A stretch of DNA of 64,000 nt from Symsagittifera roscoffensis (taxonomy: Eukaryota; Xenacoelomorpha; Acoela; Convolutidae). This document shows, in pieces, positions 23,061-34,190 of the stretch. Numbering within the stretch: position 1 is the first letter of the stretch; every line of letters begins with the position of its first letter. The notes below the pieces were generated by a model. That model saw only the letters and a list, made by a program, of their open reading frames with translations. It was not told the DNA's origin and ran no database searches. Location of the stretch: NCBI RefSeq assembly GCF_963678635.1, contig NC_087066.1, positions 32,245,301 to 32,309,300 of the forward strand, written 5' to 3'. The translations under genes were made by a program, and so were the position numbers.

Positions 23061-26000
23061 ATGATCTCAGATTCGTTTATTGATAAAATGGAAAAGAAAT
23101 TAAACGACCTTCAATCCCGTCAAAAGCAACACGACTTAACACGGAGACCTGACATCGGGGCCCAATCAAGCTTCTCTGCAGTTCCCAAATACCCACAATC
23201 CCCAGTTGGCGCCGATTCGACTCGTAAGTACTCGGATTTGCAGAAACAGATGGACCAAATGCTCGGAATGGTCCGAAGTGAGACCGAGAATGTTCGGAGT
23301 CTCGAGTCGCAATTGCATAACCGAGGAGTCTCGGGAACTTCGGGACCCCAAATGCCTCCGCCACCGGCAACTATGACAATGCCAAAGTTCGAAGCTCCAC
23401 CGGTACAACCGCAAGTAACGTTCCAAGCTCCTAGTGGTTCTGCTTCGCGAGCTTTCGGTGGTATGGGTGGCTCAATGCCGCAGCTTAATTCTGTACATAT
23501 GCAACCATCCATGCCCACTTTTGGAATGAATTCGAAAGATTTCGAGCGCCAATTGAGTTCCTTGCTGACCAGAAGCCGAACAGGCGCGAACGGCGATGGT
23601 AATTCCGAAATCAAATCTGAACTCGAGGCTGTTATAACCGGTTTAACCGACTACTTGAACCACATGCGCCACGAGCTAGAACGACTTCGCAAAGAAAACG
23701 AACGACTTAAGATTCAATTGGCTGAACAACAAGTTAAATTTCATGATTCCGAAAACGAGAAACAAGCTATCGCTAACGAAAAACACGAGCTCGAAAAAAT
23801 ACAAGACCAAGCGAGAGAACTGATGGCGAAACTGCAGAATACCGAACGATCAAACGAAGATCTCAGACGAGAGTTAGAAAAATATCCAAACTTTCAAAGT
23901 TTAGAGCAAATGAAACAATCAGAAAGAGAACTGCATGCTTTGAAAAGCACTGCCGCCCAGCAAAAAGAAGATTTCCACGCTGAAAGGGAAAATTTGGCAT
24001 CTCAGCTCAAAAATGAAAAACGAAAATCAGAGGAGCTGCAACGTCGGCTGTATGAAATGGAAAAATTGGACAAAGAATACAACAACTTACAAATTCAGTT
24101 CGCATCTATTCAAGCCACTAAGGACTCATTGCGTGAACAGCTGAACAATGCTCAACATGATTTGAAAGTTCACATTGATTCAGCCTTGAAACCAGAAGAT
24201 TTGTTACGTCATATTCAGGAAATGACCTTGAACGTTGAAAGACAAAGCGGAGATTTGGTACCATACCATGAACATGATTTGGCGGGAAAAGCGTTGTCTG
24301 ATTTGCAAAAAGTGTTAAATGGGAAATTTAGTGAGAATAAGCGTGAAATGGAGAACTTGCAGAACCTAATTAACTCTTTGCAACAAGATAACAAAGAGAT
24401 GGACGAGAGTTTGAGAAACGAGCAGGAAAGGCACCGGAAAACGAAAGAGTATTCGCAAACTCAAAGACAACAAGACAAACACCAGTTTGATGAAAAGGTC
24501 AAGCAATGGCAGGACGAAATCAGAAAGGTCAAAGAAAGGTCAGAGGTCGATCGAGAGCAGTATGAACAAGAGCTGCACCGTCTGGACGCCGAGAGACGAG
24601 AACTTGAAAGCACGATTCGCGAATTAGAAAAGAACCATTTAAGGAAAGAACTCGCAGAATCCGAAAAATTCCATCGCCTGCAAAACGAAGTGGCAGATTT
24701 GAAAGATATCGTCAAAACGACCAACGATTCTCATAATAACCAAGTTATGGGCTACGAGAAGCAACTTTCGGACTACGAGCACAAACTAGAAGCGAAGGAA
24801 ATTAAATGCCATGATTTGGACAAAACGTGTGGTTTGCTGGAGCGAGATTTGACGAAATGTCAACTCGAGGCCGAACAATTGCAGCGTCAAGTTTCAGATT
24901 TGAATGAGAAACTAACGCACGAACAAAGAGTATGCGATAAACATCAGGACGCTATCGAAAACTTGAAAAACGAGGAGGCAAAACTGAAATCGGTCATCAA
25001 AGTTCAGAAAGAAGACATCTCTAAGTTGAGTCAACTGTTCGAAAAGGCGCTCGAAGGTGGAATTCATAATGAGGAGGTGGGAAAACTGACTCTAGAAGTC
25101 GGCAATTTGCAAGCTTATATAACCGGGCAAGACGAAACAATCCGGAAAATGGCCGAAGATTTAAGAAAAGCCGAGTTGGCAGCGCAACAACCTCGGTTTA
25201 TTAAAGATTCGGATTCGGGAGAAGTCGTGAGAACTGACGATACGAATGCAGGTCTCTATTGCAACGTATTAGAGCATCACAAACTTGAAGATTATCTGGC
25301 AGTTTTGAAAAATAAACTGGAGAAAACTTCCAAGGGGAAGAAAATTGACACGAGTTTGAAACGACAGACAAAAGAACTCGATAACGTTTTGTCACAATTG
25401 GACAAAAGCAAAGCTGAGTTGGAACAAATTGATGACCAGTTCAAAAACGTAAACAAGAAGTACAAGGCGACTGTCGAGAGGATTGAGCAGTTTCAAAGGG
25501 CGCTCAGTGGGGTGACCTTAAACCCAGATATTTTGGACTACTTCAACGGAAAAGGTAACTCACTTTTGCCGCGAGAAGTCGCCGAAGCCTTGCACAAACA
25601 TGACAGAGTCAAAGAGGAGCTTCAAACTACTGAAGAGAACTTAATAGAAAGGAAACAAGAATTGGAAGTTGCTGAACACAAATTGAAGGAAATCGAAACG
25701 CAGAGCACAACAGTTGAAGAAAGGACAAAAAGCGTGATGAAAGTTTACAGCGAGACTAAAAAACAACTGAATAAATCTCAAAGTCAGGCTAAGAAGCTCA
25801 TTCAGCAAATGACAGCAACAAGTAGTGAGCTTAATCAAGCTTCTTCTGCTTTGAATTCGCTTAAAGGCGAAGTTGAAATTCTGGAGAAGAAGAAATCAGA
25901 AGCTGAAGCCGATTTGAAAGATATCAATAAAATCATCGCCAAAAAGAACGACGAGTTTCATACAGTTGAACAAAAAAGGCTTCGAGCTAAGGAGAGCGCA

Positions 26001-26534
26001 GATGACATTCGAAGCACAGAAGATGAACTTTTCGGTCATTTAAAAGCGAGTGAAAAGGCTCTCATAGAGCGCAAGAACGAGCTTCAAATGCTCGAGACTC
26101 AAGCTCAAGAAGAAGCGAGATCTATCCAAGAGATCGAAACCGAAATTATCCGAAAGAAATCCGAGTTGCAGAGTGTGAAAGACGAGCTTTCTTCGAAGCA
26201 AGCCGAACTGACAGTGGTGCTGAAAGAAGCCGAAGACAATATGAACAAAAAGACACGCGAGTTGAAAGACTCCAAAGCCGACTTGGATACTCTGCAAGTC
26301 GAAATGAATGAGTACGATTCGCTTAAAAACGAGAAGCGCCGAGAGTTGAATGAGATACGAGAAGCATTAAACTCGGAAGAAAACAACCACAGGAATCTGC
26401 AAGACTCGATTTCGACGAGTTCAAAGGAGTTGAAGCAACTGCGAGAGATGATTGGAAAAGAGAAAGCGGAACTGGACTCGCTTAGAAACGACAGGAATGA
26501 TCTGCTGTCTACAAATATTAACCTCGATTTCTAA
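23061..26534 (+). CDS. large coiled-coil protein (1157 aa)
   Basis: One uninterrupted frame encodes 1157 residues. Residues ~1-90 are charged, ~95-165 are rich in Pro, Met, Gly and Ser (including a PPPP run and a GGMGG stretch), and ~165-1150 are almost continuous heptad-like coiled coil rich in Glu, Lys, Gln and Leu. A short less charged break occurs near residues 820-845. There are no membrane segments and no motor, ATPase or other catalytic motif. Such proteins are typically structural, for example centrosomal, ciliary or Golgi scaffolds; a centriolin-like role is possible but not shown. The length and lack of introns contrast with the other genes here. The ATG at 23061 is the longest start, but Met10 (23088) fits the TATA-like box better. 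An AATAAA lies 32 bp after the stop. A broken copy of its 5' end lies immediately upstream. Confidence 0.9.
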   Translation: MISDSFIDKMEKKLNDLQSRQKQHDLTRRPDIGAQSSFSAVPKYPQSPVGADSTRKYSDLQKQMDQMLGMVRSETENVRSLESQLHNRGVSGTSGPQMPPPPATMTMPKFEAPPVQPQVTFQAPSGSASRAFGGMGGSMPQLNSVHMQPSMPTFGMNSKDFERQLSSLLTRSRTGANGDGNSEIKSELEAVITGLTDYLNHMRHELERLRKENERLKIQLAEQQVKFHDSENEKQAIANEKHELEKIQDQARELMAKLQNTERSNEDLRRELEKYPNFQSLEQMKQSERELHALKSTAAQQKEDFHAERENLASQLKNEKRKSEELQRRLYEMEKLDKEYNNLQIQFASIQATKDSLREQLNNAQHDLKVHIDSALKPEDLLRHIQEMTLNVERQSGDLVPYHEHDLAGKALSDLQKVLNGKFSENKREMENLQNLINSLQQDNKEMDESLRNEQERHRKTKEYSQTQRQQDKHQFDEKVKQWQDEIRKVKERSEVDREQYEQELHRLDAERRELESTIRELEKNHLRKELAESEKFHRLQNEVADLKDIVKTTNDSHNNQVMGYEKQLSDYEHKLEAKEIKCHDLDKTCGLLERDLTKCQLEAEQLQRQVSDLNEKLTHEQRVCDKHQDAIENLKNEEAKLKSVIKVQKEDISKLSQLFEKALEGGIHNEEVGKLTLEVGNLQAYITGQDETIRKMAEDLRKAELAAQQPRFIKDSDSGEVVRTDDTNAGLYCNVLEHHKLEDYLAVLKNKLEKTSKGKKIDTSLKRQTKELDNVLSQLDKSKAELEQIDDQFKNVNKKYKATVERIEQFQRALSGVTLNPDILDYFNGKGNSLLPREVAEALHKHDRVKEELQTTEENLIERKQELEVAEHKLKEIETQSTTVEERTKSVMKVYSETKKQLNKSQSQAKKLIQQMTATSSELNQASSALNSLKGEVEILEKKKSEAEADLKDINKIIAKKNDEFHTVEQKRLRAKESADDIRSTEDELFGHLKASEKALIERKNELQMLETQAQEEARSIQEIETEIIRKKSELQSVKDELSSKQAELTVVLKEAEDNMNKKTRELKDSKADLDTLQVEMNEYDSLKNEKRRELNEIREALNSEENNHRNLQDSISTSSKELKQLREMIGKEKAELDSLRNDRNDLLSTNINLDF

Positions 26535-26565
26535 AGAGACACAACTTGTGTAGAAATATCAACTA

Positions 26566-26571
26566 AATAAA
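26566..26571 (+). promoter_or_regulatory. poly(A) signal of the coiled-coil gene
   Basis: AATAAA 32 bp after the stop codon at 26534, implying a very short 3' UTR. Confidence 0.6.
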
Positions 26572-27228
26572 TCCAATTTAATTCCCTTTTCTTGAAAAAA
26601 AAGTAATTTACTTCGGTTATTTTCCATTCACTGGAAACTTAACGAGTCGAAATCTGAGACACAGGAGAGATATTCATTATTATTGAAGTCAAGATATATC
26701 TATAATCAGTGAATTAATTTTGAAATATGATCTCCAACAAAATAGTAGATGGGCATATTAAGTTTAATAAAGTAGTTTTCTAGGTGTAACTCTGTTTCTG
26801 ACATATTTCTACATTTCTTATTGCCATAGAATATACTGAGAGTTCCAAGTAAATACTGACATCGCTTTAGTCGCGTTTTATTGCTTATCACTTTGTTTTA
26901 ATGAGCATTACGAGTCCAAACTGACCCTTTAGTTTATTGATTAATGTGTGCGCGCATGTGTGTGCGTATATGAATAGAATCCATAGACAGGCCATAAAGC
27001 ATGTCAATTTTGTTTGCAAGTAAAAAGTTTCGCGGAAGCCACGAGGAGCTGTGCAAAAAATGGCAAAAAATTTAAGAAAAGAGCTTGAAGATTAGATCTG
27101 TATTATATTTAAACGTTTTGTTTCTGGAATCCACAACAGCAAAAATATCAAAGAAAACCAGCCTTGCTGCGGATTCCGAGAAAACTTTTTTCCTGCCTTG
27201 TTGCGGAATCCAGAACAAATTCAAAAGG
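26572..27228. other. intergenic sequence
   Basis: No gene recognised. A short TG/CG microsatellite (GTGTGCGCGCATGTGTGTGC) lies at about 26945-26965, and two TTGCGGAATCC-type palindromic motifs at about 27165-27215. Confidence 0.45.
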
Positions 27229-27440
27229 TAACAAGACTGCTCGTATCAGGGCGAAGCCCTGAATGTTCCGACTGCCTTTTAAGGTTTATGGAGCAATAAT
27301 AACAATAAGATCATTAATAAATTAAACGTAAAAAAATGAAAAAAAAACTTCCAAAATTTGAAAATTTTTCCATGAAAATCATCCTCTACACGCCATATAA
27401 ACTACAAAAGAATAGATTTCGCTCCTTGTAACAACTGACC
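27229..27440 (+). mobile_element. repeat family B, 5' fragment
   Basis: Has the 5' hallmark ACAAGACTGCTCGTATCAGG with the CAGGGCGAAGCCCTG hairpin and runs to about the CGCTCCTTGTAACAA block, where similarity stops. Confidence 0.7.
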
Positions 27441-27827
27441 ATTCTTACCCCACAAAAAATTTGTTTCTTGATACGCCTACGTTCTAATACATGCTACTAG
27501 CAGATACACGAGTTGGTTTTGCTCGCAAACTTTTAAGACCATTTTTTTGCTGTTTCAATCCTAATTAAATATCTTGCTCTAACATATCAGGGTTTCATTA
27601 CTTGCCTTTTTATTTAAATTGTTGGATTAATGACTCAAACCAAATCCCCTCCACAAAGTTCATAGATCACATATACTTGCTGAGTTTTAAGTTAGGATCC
27701 TATTATGATTTTTATTTTAACTTTCAGTTATTCTCTAAAAACTTTTAGCAAATTGTAGCTGGATGGAAACTTTTAAAAGTTGCAGCCTGATGGATTGATA
27801 TTTGGTCATCTTCGATTTGATAGTTCA

Positions 27828-28358
27828 ACAAGACTGCTCGTATCAGGGCGAAGCCCTGAATGTTCCGACTGCATTTTAATGTTTATGGAGCAGTAATAAC
27901 CTATAAAAAATTAAATGTAATAAAATTAAATGAAATTTTTTTTCTAAAATTTGAAATTTTTTATGAAAATCATCCCCCCACACGCCATATAAAGTACAAA
28001 AGGATAGATTTCGCTTCTTGTAACAAATCAATTATGGCAAATAAGCTTCTTTCAACCAATTTGGAACTATTTCTAAGACGGCTTAAATCTCCGCTTACGC
28101 GTTAATAGCGCGAAATACATCGCGCGTTAATTGTCCCAAATTGGCCAAAATGGCAATCTTTAAACCCTCATAACTTTACGAAAAATAATCACAGGTGAAA
28201 TATCTTTTCAAATTTAAGCTCAGGATAACAATAGCTTTCGAATGATTTAAAAAAATTCCGTCAAAAATGGCTAGTTAAAAAGTCGAAATTTGTCTGAAGA
28301 AAAAAAAACCCACCCCGATCACAAATATTCCGTTACTTTCGTATCGAAAGTCGGAACA
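27828..28358 (+). mobile_element. repeat family B, full-length copy
   Basis: About 530 bp with all family landmarks in order. These are ACAAGACTGCTCG, the hairpin CAGGGCGAAGCCCTG, GTTCCGACTGC, ATCATCCCCCCACACGCC, ATCAATTATGGCAAATAAGC, the palindromic TTACGCGTTAATAGCGCGAA middle, AAGTCGAAATTTGTCTGAAG, and the 3' hairpin ACTTTCGTATCGAAAGT followed by CGGAAC. No protein is encoded. The class is unclear; there are no clear terminal inverted repeats. Confidence 0.75.
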
Positions 28359-28897
28359 GTTAGGCCTCTTGATGCAGATTTCAATTTTTCCTGCAACGAT
28401 ATCTCAAACATCCTCAGTGAGAAACTGTTAGGTTTTTCAGATTGCCTCAATTCTTGCAAGTATCGTTGGTATATCTGAATAAGTTTATGTTCGCTTAATG
28501 GGGACAAACTCTGCCCAGTGGAGTGCTCTCAAAAGGAAAAAAGTAAAGGTATCGCGGAAGTAATGATAAAATTGCTATAAACAATTTTTCTGAAATTTCT
28601 AATTTTTTAATTGATATTTTCAAACTCAAAAGTCAAACCTAAATTTTAGGATGGTCATGATGTGATAAAAAATTAGGGCAAGTTTCAAGGTAATTCTTGA
28701 TTGGAAACCAAACAAAAACCAAAAAAATTCAAGTGGCACTTAAATGTTCTTTTTGTACAGAGTTACCAAATAACTTGCTGCCTTACGCCTAGTTTGAAAA
28801 ATCCGGGCAAAAATTATCACAACCAGTCGAATGATAATGCATGCATTTATTATCAAACTTTGAAGTTACCCTTATTGATCATTAATAGCAAAATATG

Positions 28898-29187
28898 AAC
28901 AAAATTGCTCGTATCAGGGCGAAGTCCTGAATGTTCCGACTGCCTTTTAAGGTTTATTGAGCAGCAGTAATAACATAAAAAAATTCAATAAACGAAAAAT
29001 GAAAAATTTTTTTTTATGTTCTGACTGCCTTTTAAGGTTTATGGAGCAGTACGACAACTACAGTTTTCAAATGATATTAAAAAAATCCGTCAAAAATGGC
29101 TATTTAAAAAGTCGAAATTTGTCTGAAGAAAAAAAAACCCACCCCAGCACAAATATTCCGTTACTTTCGTATCGAAAGTCGGAACAA
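28898..29187 (+). mobile_element. repeat family B, internally deleted copy
   Basis: Both ends are kept (TTGCTCGTATCAGGGC and CTTTCGTATCGAAAGTCGGAAC), but the middle ~250 bp is missing. The GTTCTGACTGCCTTTTAAGG block occurs a second time inside it. Confidence 0.7.
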
Positions 29188-29454
29188 AAAATAGAGTTTG
29201 TTGGCTAGTTTTGGATTTTTTGAGTGCATATCGAGTCCCATATCGTTAATCTTTTTTGTTTTTTTTTCTGAGGCGCGGTCGCGTCTGTCTGTTCATTATT
29301 AGTTAACAGAAGTTTACTGGCTTAACTTAGACCACTTTTTTGGTTAATTTTGGAACAAAATGTTGTTAAGGTTTTTTGGCTTTTGAAAATTGTCACTAAC
29401 ACTAACAGCTGAAAGTGTTCGTTAAAACATTTAAGTTTCGTTAAAACATTTAAG

Positions 29455-29852
29455 ATTTTTTTTGTGAAAATCATCCCCCCACACGCCATATAAAACACAA
29501 AGTGATAAATTTTGCTCCTATTAACACAATAATTATGGCAATTAAGCTTCCTTCATCCAATTTGGAACCATTTCTAAGACGGATTGGATCTCCGCTTACG
29601 CGTTAATAGCGCGAAATATATAGCGCGTTAGTTGTCCCAAACTGGCCAAAATGACAATCTTCAAACCCCCAAAACTTTACAAAAAATGATCAAGGTGAAA
29701 TATCTTCTTAAATTTAAGCTCAGGCTAACAATAGCTTTTGGTTGATATAAGAAATTCTGTCAAAAATGGCTAGTTAATAAGTCGAAATTTGTCTGAAGAA
29801 TAAAAACCCAACCCGAGCACAAATATTCCGTTACTTTCGTTTCAAAAGTTTT
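29455..29852 (+). mobile_element. repeat family B, 5'-truncated copy
   Basis: Starts in the GTGAAAATCATCCCCCCACACG block and runs to the 3' CCGTTACTTTCG end, where the terminal hairpin is mutated. Confidence 0.7.
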
Positions 29853-29992
29853 GTTAATCCGATCGATAACAAAGCGTTAAGAAACTTCAGCATGTAATTT
29901 TTTTATACGCAAATTCATGTATCTCAAAAAACTCGTAAAATTGTTAGCCTGATGTCATACTGCTAGTTTTTCAGATTCAATTCAAAACAAAA

Positions 29993-30521
29993 CAAGACTG
30001 CACGTATCAGGGCGAAGCCCTGAATTATCCGACTGCCTTTTAAGGTTTATGGAGCAGTAAGAACATTAAAAAATTAAATGTAATAAAACAAAATGAAAAA
30101 TTTTTTTTCTAAAATTTGAAATTTTTTAATGAAAATCATCACCCCACACGCCATATAAAGTACAAAAATATAGATTTCACTACTTGCAACAAATCAATTA
30201 TGGCAAATAAGCTTCTTTCAACCAATTTGGAACGACTTCTAGGACGGGTTAACTCTCCGCTTACGCGTTAATAGCGCGAAATATATCGCGCGCCAATTGT
30301 ACCAAATTGGCCAAAATGGCAAACTTTAAACCCCCATAACGTAACAAAAAAAGATCACAGGTGAAATATCTTTTCAAATTTGAGCTCATGACAGCAATAT
30401 CTTTCTAATGATGTTATAAAAATTCTGTCGAAAGTGGTTAGTTAAAAAGTCGACCCACCCCGAGCACACAAACCCACCCCGAGCGCAAATATTCCGTTAC
30501 TTTCGTATCGAAAGTCGGAAC
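29993..30521 (+). mobile_element. repeat family B, full-length copy
   Basis: Complete from ACAAGACTGCACGTATCAGG to CGTATCGAAAGTCGGAAC, with a small duplication of the CCCACCCCGAGC block near 30453-30482. The next copy starts directly after AACA, giving a head-to-tail pair. Confidence 0.75.
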
Positions 30522-31017
30522 AACAAGACTGCTCGTATATCAGGGCAAAACCCTGAATGTTCCGACTGTCCCTTATTTCATATCGAATAGTTTTTGGGGA
30601 AAGAAAATATCGAAAACCTGCAAAATTTGAACAAAATCAAAGTGTAAATTTTTGAGTCGTACTAAATTAATACGACCAATTAGCTAGCCTCAATTCAATT
30701 TGGAACAATTTTGTTGAGCGGGAAAAGTCGCCACGCATAATCAATTCGTGTTACGCTCTCAGTGTTAGGAGTAAATTCTTCAAAGCGCGTATAATTTTGT
30801 CCAGAACATGGCCAGTTTGGCAATTTTCAGACCTCCAGAACTTACAAAAAATAATCGAAGGTAAAATATTTTTCTACATTTCAACTCAGGAAGTCGATAT
30901 CTTTAATGGGGTATAAAAATTTTTGTCGAAAACTATTATTTCGATTGGCGAAAATTGGCTGAATTAAAAAAAACCACACCGAGCATAAATATTCCGTTTT
31001 CTTCGGAAGTCGGAACA
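30522..31017 (+). mobile_element. repeat family B, divergent subfamily copy
   Basis: The 5' end (ACAAGACTGCTCGTATATCAGG) and the 3' AAATATTCCGTTTTCTTCGGAAGTCGGAAC-type end match the family. The middle is a diverged version (CTCAATTCAATTTGGAACAA, GTGTTACGCTCTCAGTG). Confidence 0.6.
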
Positions 31018-31100
31018 AAAAAATTAAAAACCGTTTTGTCACTGTCTTATACTAGGTTTTGCTTTATTTGGTACAAAGCGTTTCCATTTAAATTCAAAGG

Positions 31101-31374
31101 CAGGCGAGGATCTAGGATTTTCTCGTGGGAGGGGGCTGATTTTCCATAATGTTTCGAGAATTTTGACGACCTCTTTCTTAGTTCGACCAAATTGGTTTTC
31201 CAAGTGTTCACAGAACACTATAAAGTCTCTACTTTGACCAAAAACGTTGCGCCAAAGGCGCTTTTTGTAAACTTGTAGGGTCACTCAACCAAAAATGTGT
31301 ATCTCAAAATAGTATGGCAGGGCGTCTAATTCCTGAAGGGGGGGGGGGGCATCCGACCCCCTTCAAACCCGCTG
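31101..31374 (+). mobile_element. family A element, partial
   Basis: Starts CAGGCGAGGATCTAGGATTTTC, contains GACCTC, the GACCAAATTGGTTTTC block and a GTCACTCAACC block, and ends in the G-run / CCCCCTTCAAACCCGC segment typical of the family A 3' side. The terminal inverted repeats have decayed. Confidence 0.6.
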
Positions 31375-31508
31375 GTGCTCTATGGCATAAAGCGTTGTCT
31401 TGTGTACAACGGAAAATACAAAATAAAAGTTAGCGAACAATTTCATCGTTCTCTTAAGTTATTTCATATACAAAAATACTGATAGCTCTTCAAAAACATC
31501 TTTAAAAC

Positions 31509-32009
31509 AAAACAAGTCTGCTCGTATCAGGGCGAAGCCCTGAATGTTCCGACGGCGTTTTAAGGTCTATGGAGCAGTAATAACATGAAAAATTAATTCT
31601 AATAAAAAGTATACACTTTTTTCAATTTGAGATTTTTTGTGAAAACCATCCCCCCACACGCCATATAAAAAACAAAGTGACAGATTTCGCGCCTATTAAC
31701 ATATCTTTGAACCAATTTGGAACGATATCTAACCCTCGGATTGAATCTTCGCTTATGCGTTAATAGCGCGAAATTTATCGCGCGTTAATTGTCCCAAAGT
31801 GGCCAAAATGTCATCTTTAAACCCCCATAACTTTACAAAAAATGATTACAGGTGAAAGATTTTTTCATATTTAAGCTCAAGACAACAAAAGCTTTCGAAT
31901 GATATAATAAAAAATTCCGACAAAAATGGCAAAAAGTCGAAATTTGTCTGAGGAAAAAAACCCACCCCGAGCACCAAAGTTCCGTTACTTTCGTTACAAA
32001 AGTCGGAGC
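31509..32009 (+). mobile_element. repeat family B copy
   Basis: Runs from ACAAGTCTGCTCGTATCAGGGC to CTTTCGTTACAAAAGTCGGAGC. The 3' hairpin is broken and the ATCAATTATGGCAAATAAGC block is deleted. Confidence 0.7.
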
Positions 32010-32239
32010 AATAATAGGAGAAAATTAAGAAAACTAGAAAAATCATGACTTCCAGAAGGCCAGCAAGTACCATCAGTTCCTAAATATTTGGTTTGTTATA
32101 CACTTTTCTGGCCTGAGTACTTTTCTTTCTATGACTTGTTGCGGGGAGTTGGATATCACGTATTCACTTACTCACATCAAAATCCAATTTAGTTTTGGAA
32201 ATTTAATACACAAAAAAAATTTCAATAACTGTCGAATTT

Positions 32240-32591
32240 TTTTAAGGTCGATTAAATAGATTTTCGGAGCTCTCCCAAATCAAAACAAAGACCCCATTTT
32301 GTCCAAATTTTGTGCGCCGTAGGCAAATCTTTGAAAAAACAGGCCAAAGGGCGTTTTCAGGCACTTCTTGGAAAATTTTGACGCAAAAGTTGCGTTTTAT
32401 CGGCGTGCGCCCTTCCCTCAAAAACAGCATTTTTGGCGCCAATTTCGCTTTAGAAAAATTTTAGGGTCACTTAGCTAAAAGTGGATATCTCAAAATAGTA
32501 CAGAGGGGGACCCTTTGGTTGGGCACGGTGTCGAATCCCTGATGGTTGGGGGAGAGAGGGCTTTAGCCGCCTCCCCCAAATCCACCCCTGT
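32240..32591 (+). mobile_element. family A element, 5'-truncated
   Basis: Shares the AAAGACCCCATTTT, AGGGCGTTTTCAGGCACTT and TTTTTGGCGCC blocks with other copies and ends AAATCCACCCCTG, the intact 3' terminal repeat. It lies immediately before the satellite array, whose monomer contains the same final ~130 bp. Confidence 0.65.
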
Positions 32592-34190
32592 CGAAAGGCA
32601 TCATTCTTCTCACTGTTTTATAAATTGAAAAACATTTTGGTTTAATTCAACCAAACTCGTGCTCTAATTATCTCAAATTGAAACAATTCAACCCCCTATA
32701 AATTTTTTATTGAAAAGAGTAGCAGTCGAAGTATTTTTTTTCAACTCGAAGCGCAGGACATGAATAGCTTTCATTTTGTAAGAAACACGTCAATGGATAT
32801 CTCAAAACAGTACAAATGGGGGCCTTTGGCAGGGGGTTGAATCCCTAAGGGGAGGAGGCGTAGTAATCCACCCACCCTTAAACCCGCATCAATAGAACAA
32901 AAATATTTCGGTATAGTTAGCCCAAACACACGCTCTAATTATTTGAAGTTGAACATTTGAACCCCATCTGAGTTTTTTTATTGAGACGTGTAGCAGTCGA
33001 AGTTTTTTTTTCAATGCGAAGCGCAGGGCATGGATTTTTTTCAGATCCTAAGAAACTCATCATTGGATATCTCAAAATAGTACAAAGGGTATAGCGTTTA
33101 GTAAGGGATTGAATCCCTGAGAAGAGGAGGCTTTCACTCCCCCTAAATCTGCATCAAAAGAACGAAAAACATTTCGGCTTAATTAACCCAAACTCGCGCT
33201 CTAATTGTTTCAAATGGAAACATTTGATTCCCTTATTAATTTTTTTTGAGAAGTATAACAGTCAAAATATTTTCTTTCAACGCAAAGAGCAGGGCATGGA
33301 TACCTTTCAGATTGGAAGAAACTCGTCAATGAATTTCTCAAAATATCACAAAGGGATGGTTTTTGAGAGGAGCTCAAAGCCTGAGAGGAGGCATCCACCA
33401 CCCCCCCCCCCCCCCCCTCCTCGCTAAACCCGCATCAAAAGAACAAAAAACATTTCGGTTTGATTCACCCAAACTCGCGCTCTAATTTTTTCAAATTGTA
33501 ACATTTGAACCCTATATTAATTTTTTCAATGAAAAGTGTAATGGTCGAATCAATTTTTCAACGCGAAGCGCAGGGCATGGATACTTTTCAGATTGTAAGA
33601 AACTCCTCAATGGATTTCTCAAAATAGTACAAAGTGAGGGTTTTTGGCAGGGGGTCCAGTCCAAAAATTTTTTTTTGAAAAGTGTAGCAGTCCAAGAATT
33701 TTTTTTTCAAATGGCAGCACAGGACATGGATACCTTTCAAATTGTAAGAAACTTGTCAATGGAAATCTTAAAATAAAACAAAGGTGGGCCTTTGGCAGGA
33801 GAATGAATCCGTGAGGAGAGGAAGCGTAATCCCCCACCCTTTAAACGGCATAAAAAATACAAACATTTCGGTTTAAGTCACCCAAACTTGCGCTCTAATT
33901 ACTTCAAATTGAAAGGCGTCCAAACCTTTTAAATCGTAATTTAAAAAACGGCAAACATTTTTGTTTAATTCACCCAAACTCGCGCTCTAATCACTTCAAA
34001 TTGAAACATTTGAACCTCATTTTAGTTTTTTTATTGAGAAGTGTAGCAGTCCAAATATTTTTTTAAATCGCAGCTCAGGACACGGATACCTTTCAGATTC
34101 TAAGAAAATCGTCAATGGATATCTTAAAATAGTACAAAGGGGGGCCTTTGGCAGGAGAATGAATCCGTGAGTGGAGGAAGCGTAATCCCC

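Larger units (their letters stand above)
20963..23743 (+). repeat. tandem duplication, unit 2 (2781 bp)
   Basis: Second copy of the 18181-20962 unit, continuous with the intact coiled-coil gene. About 2.1 kb of sequence upstream of the start codon is therefore present twice. Confidence 0.95.

Noticed and set aside
23120-23614. 164-codon antisense frame over the coiled-coil gene, repeated at 20339-20833
   Set aside because: Shadow of the coding strand; the codon pattern and the full-length sense frame favour the plus strand.
27828-28358. Family B as a Helitron
   Set aside because: It has a hairpin near an end, but I do not see the expected TC start and CTRR end.
27229-32009. Family B clusters as a CRISPR-like array
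   Set aside because: Units are ~510-bp diverged whole elements in eukaryotic sequence, not short identical repeats with unique spacers.
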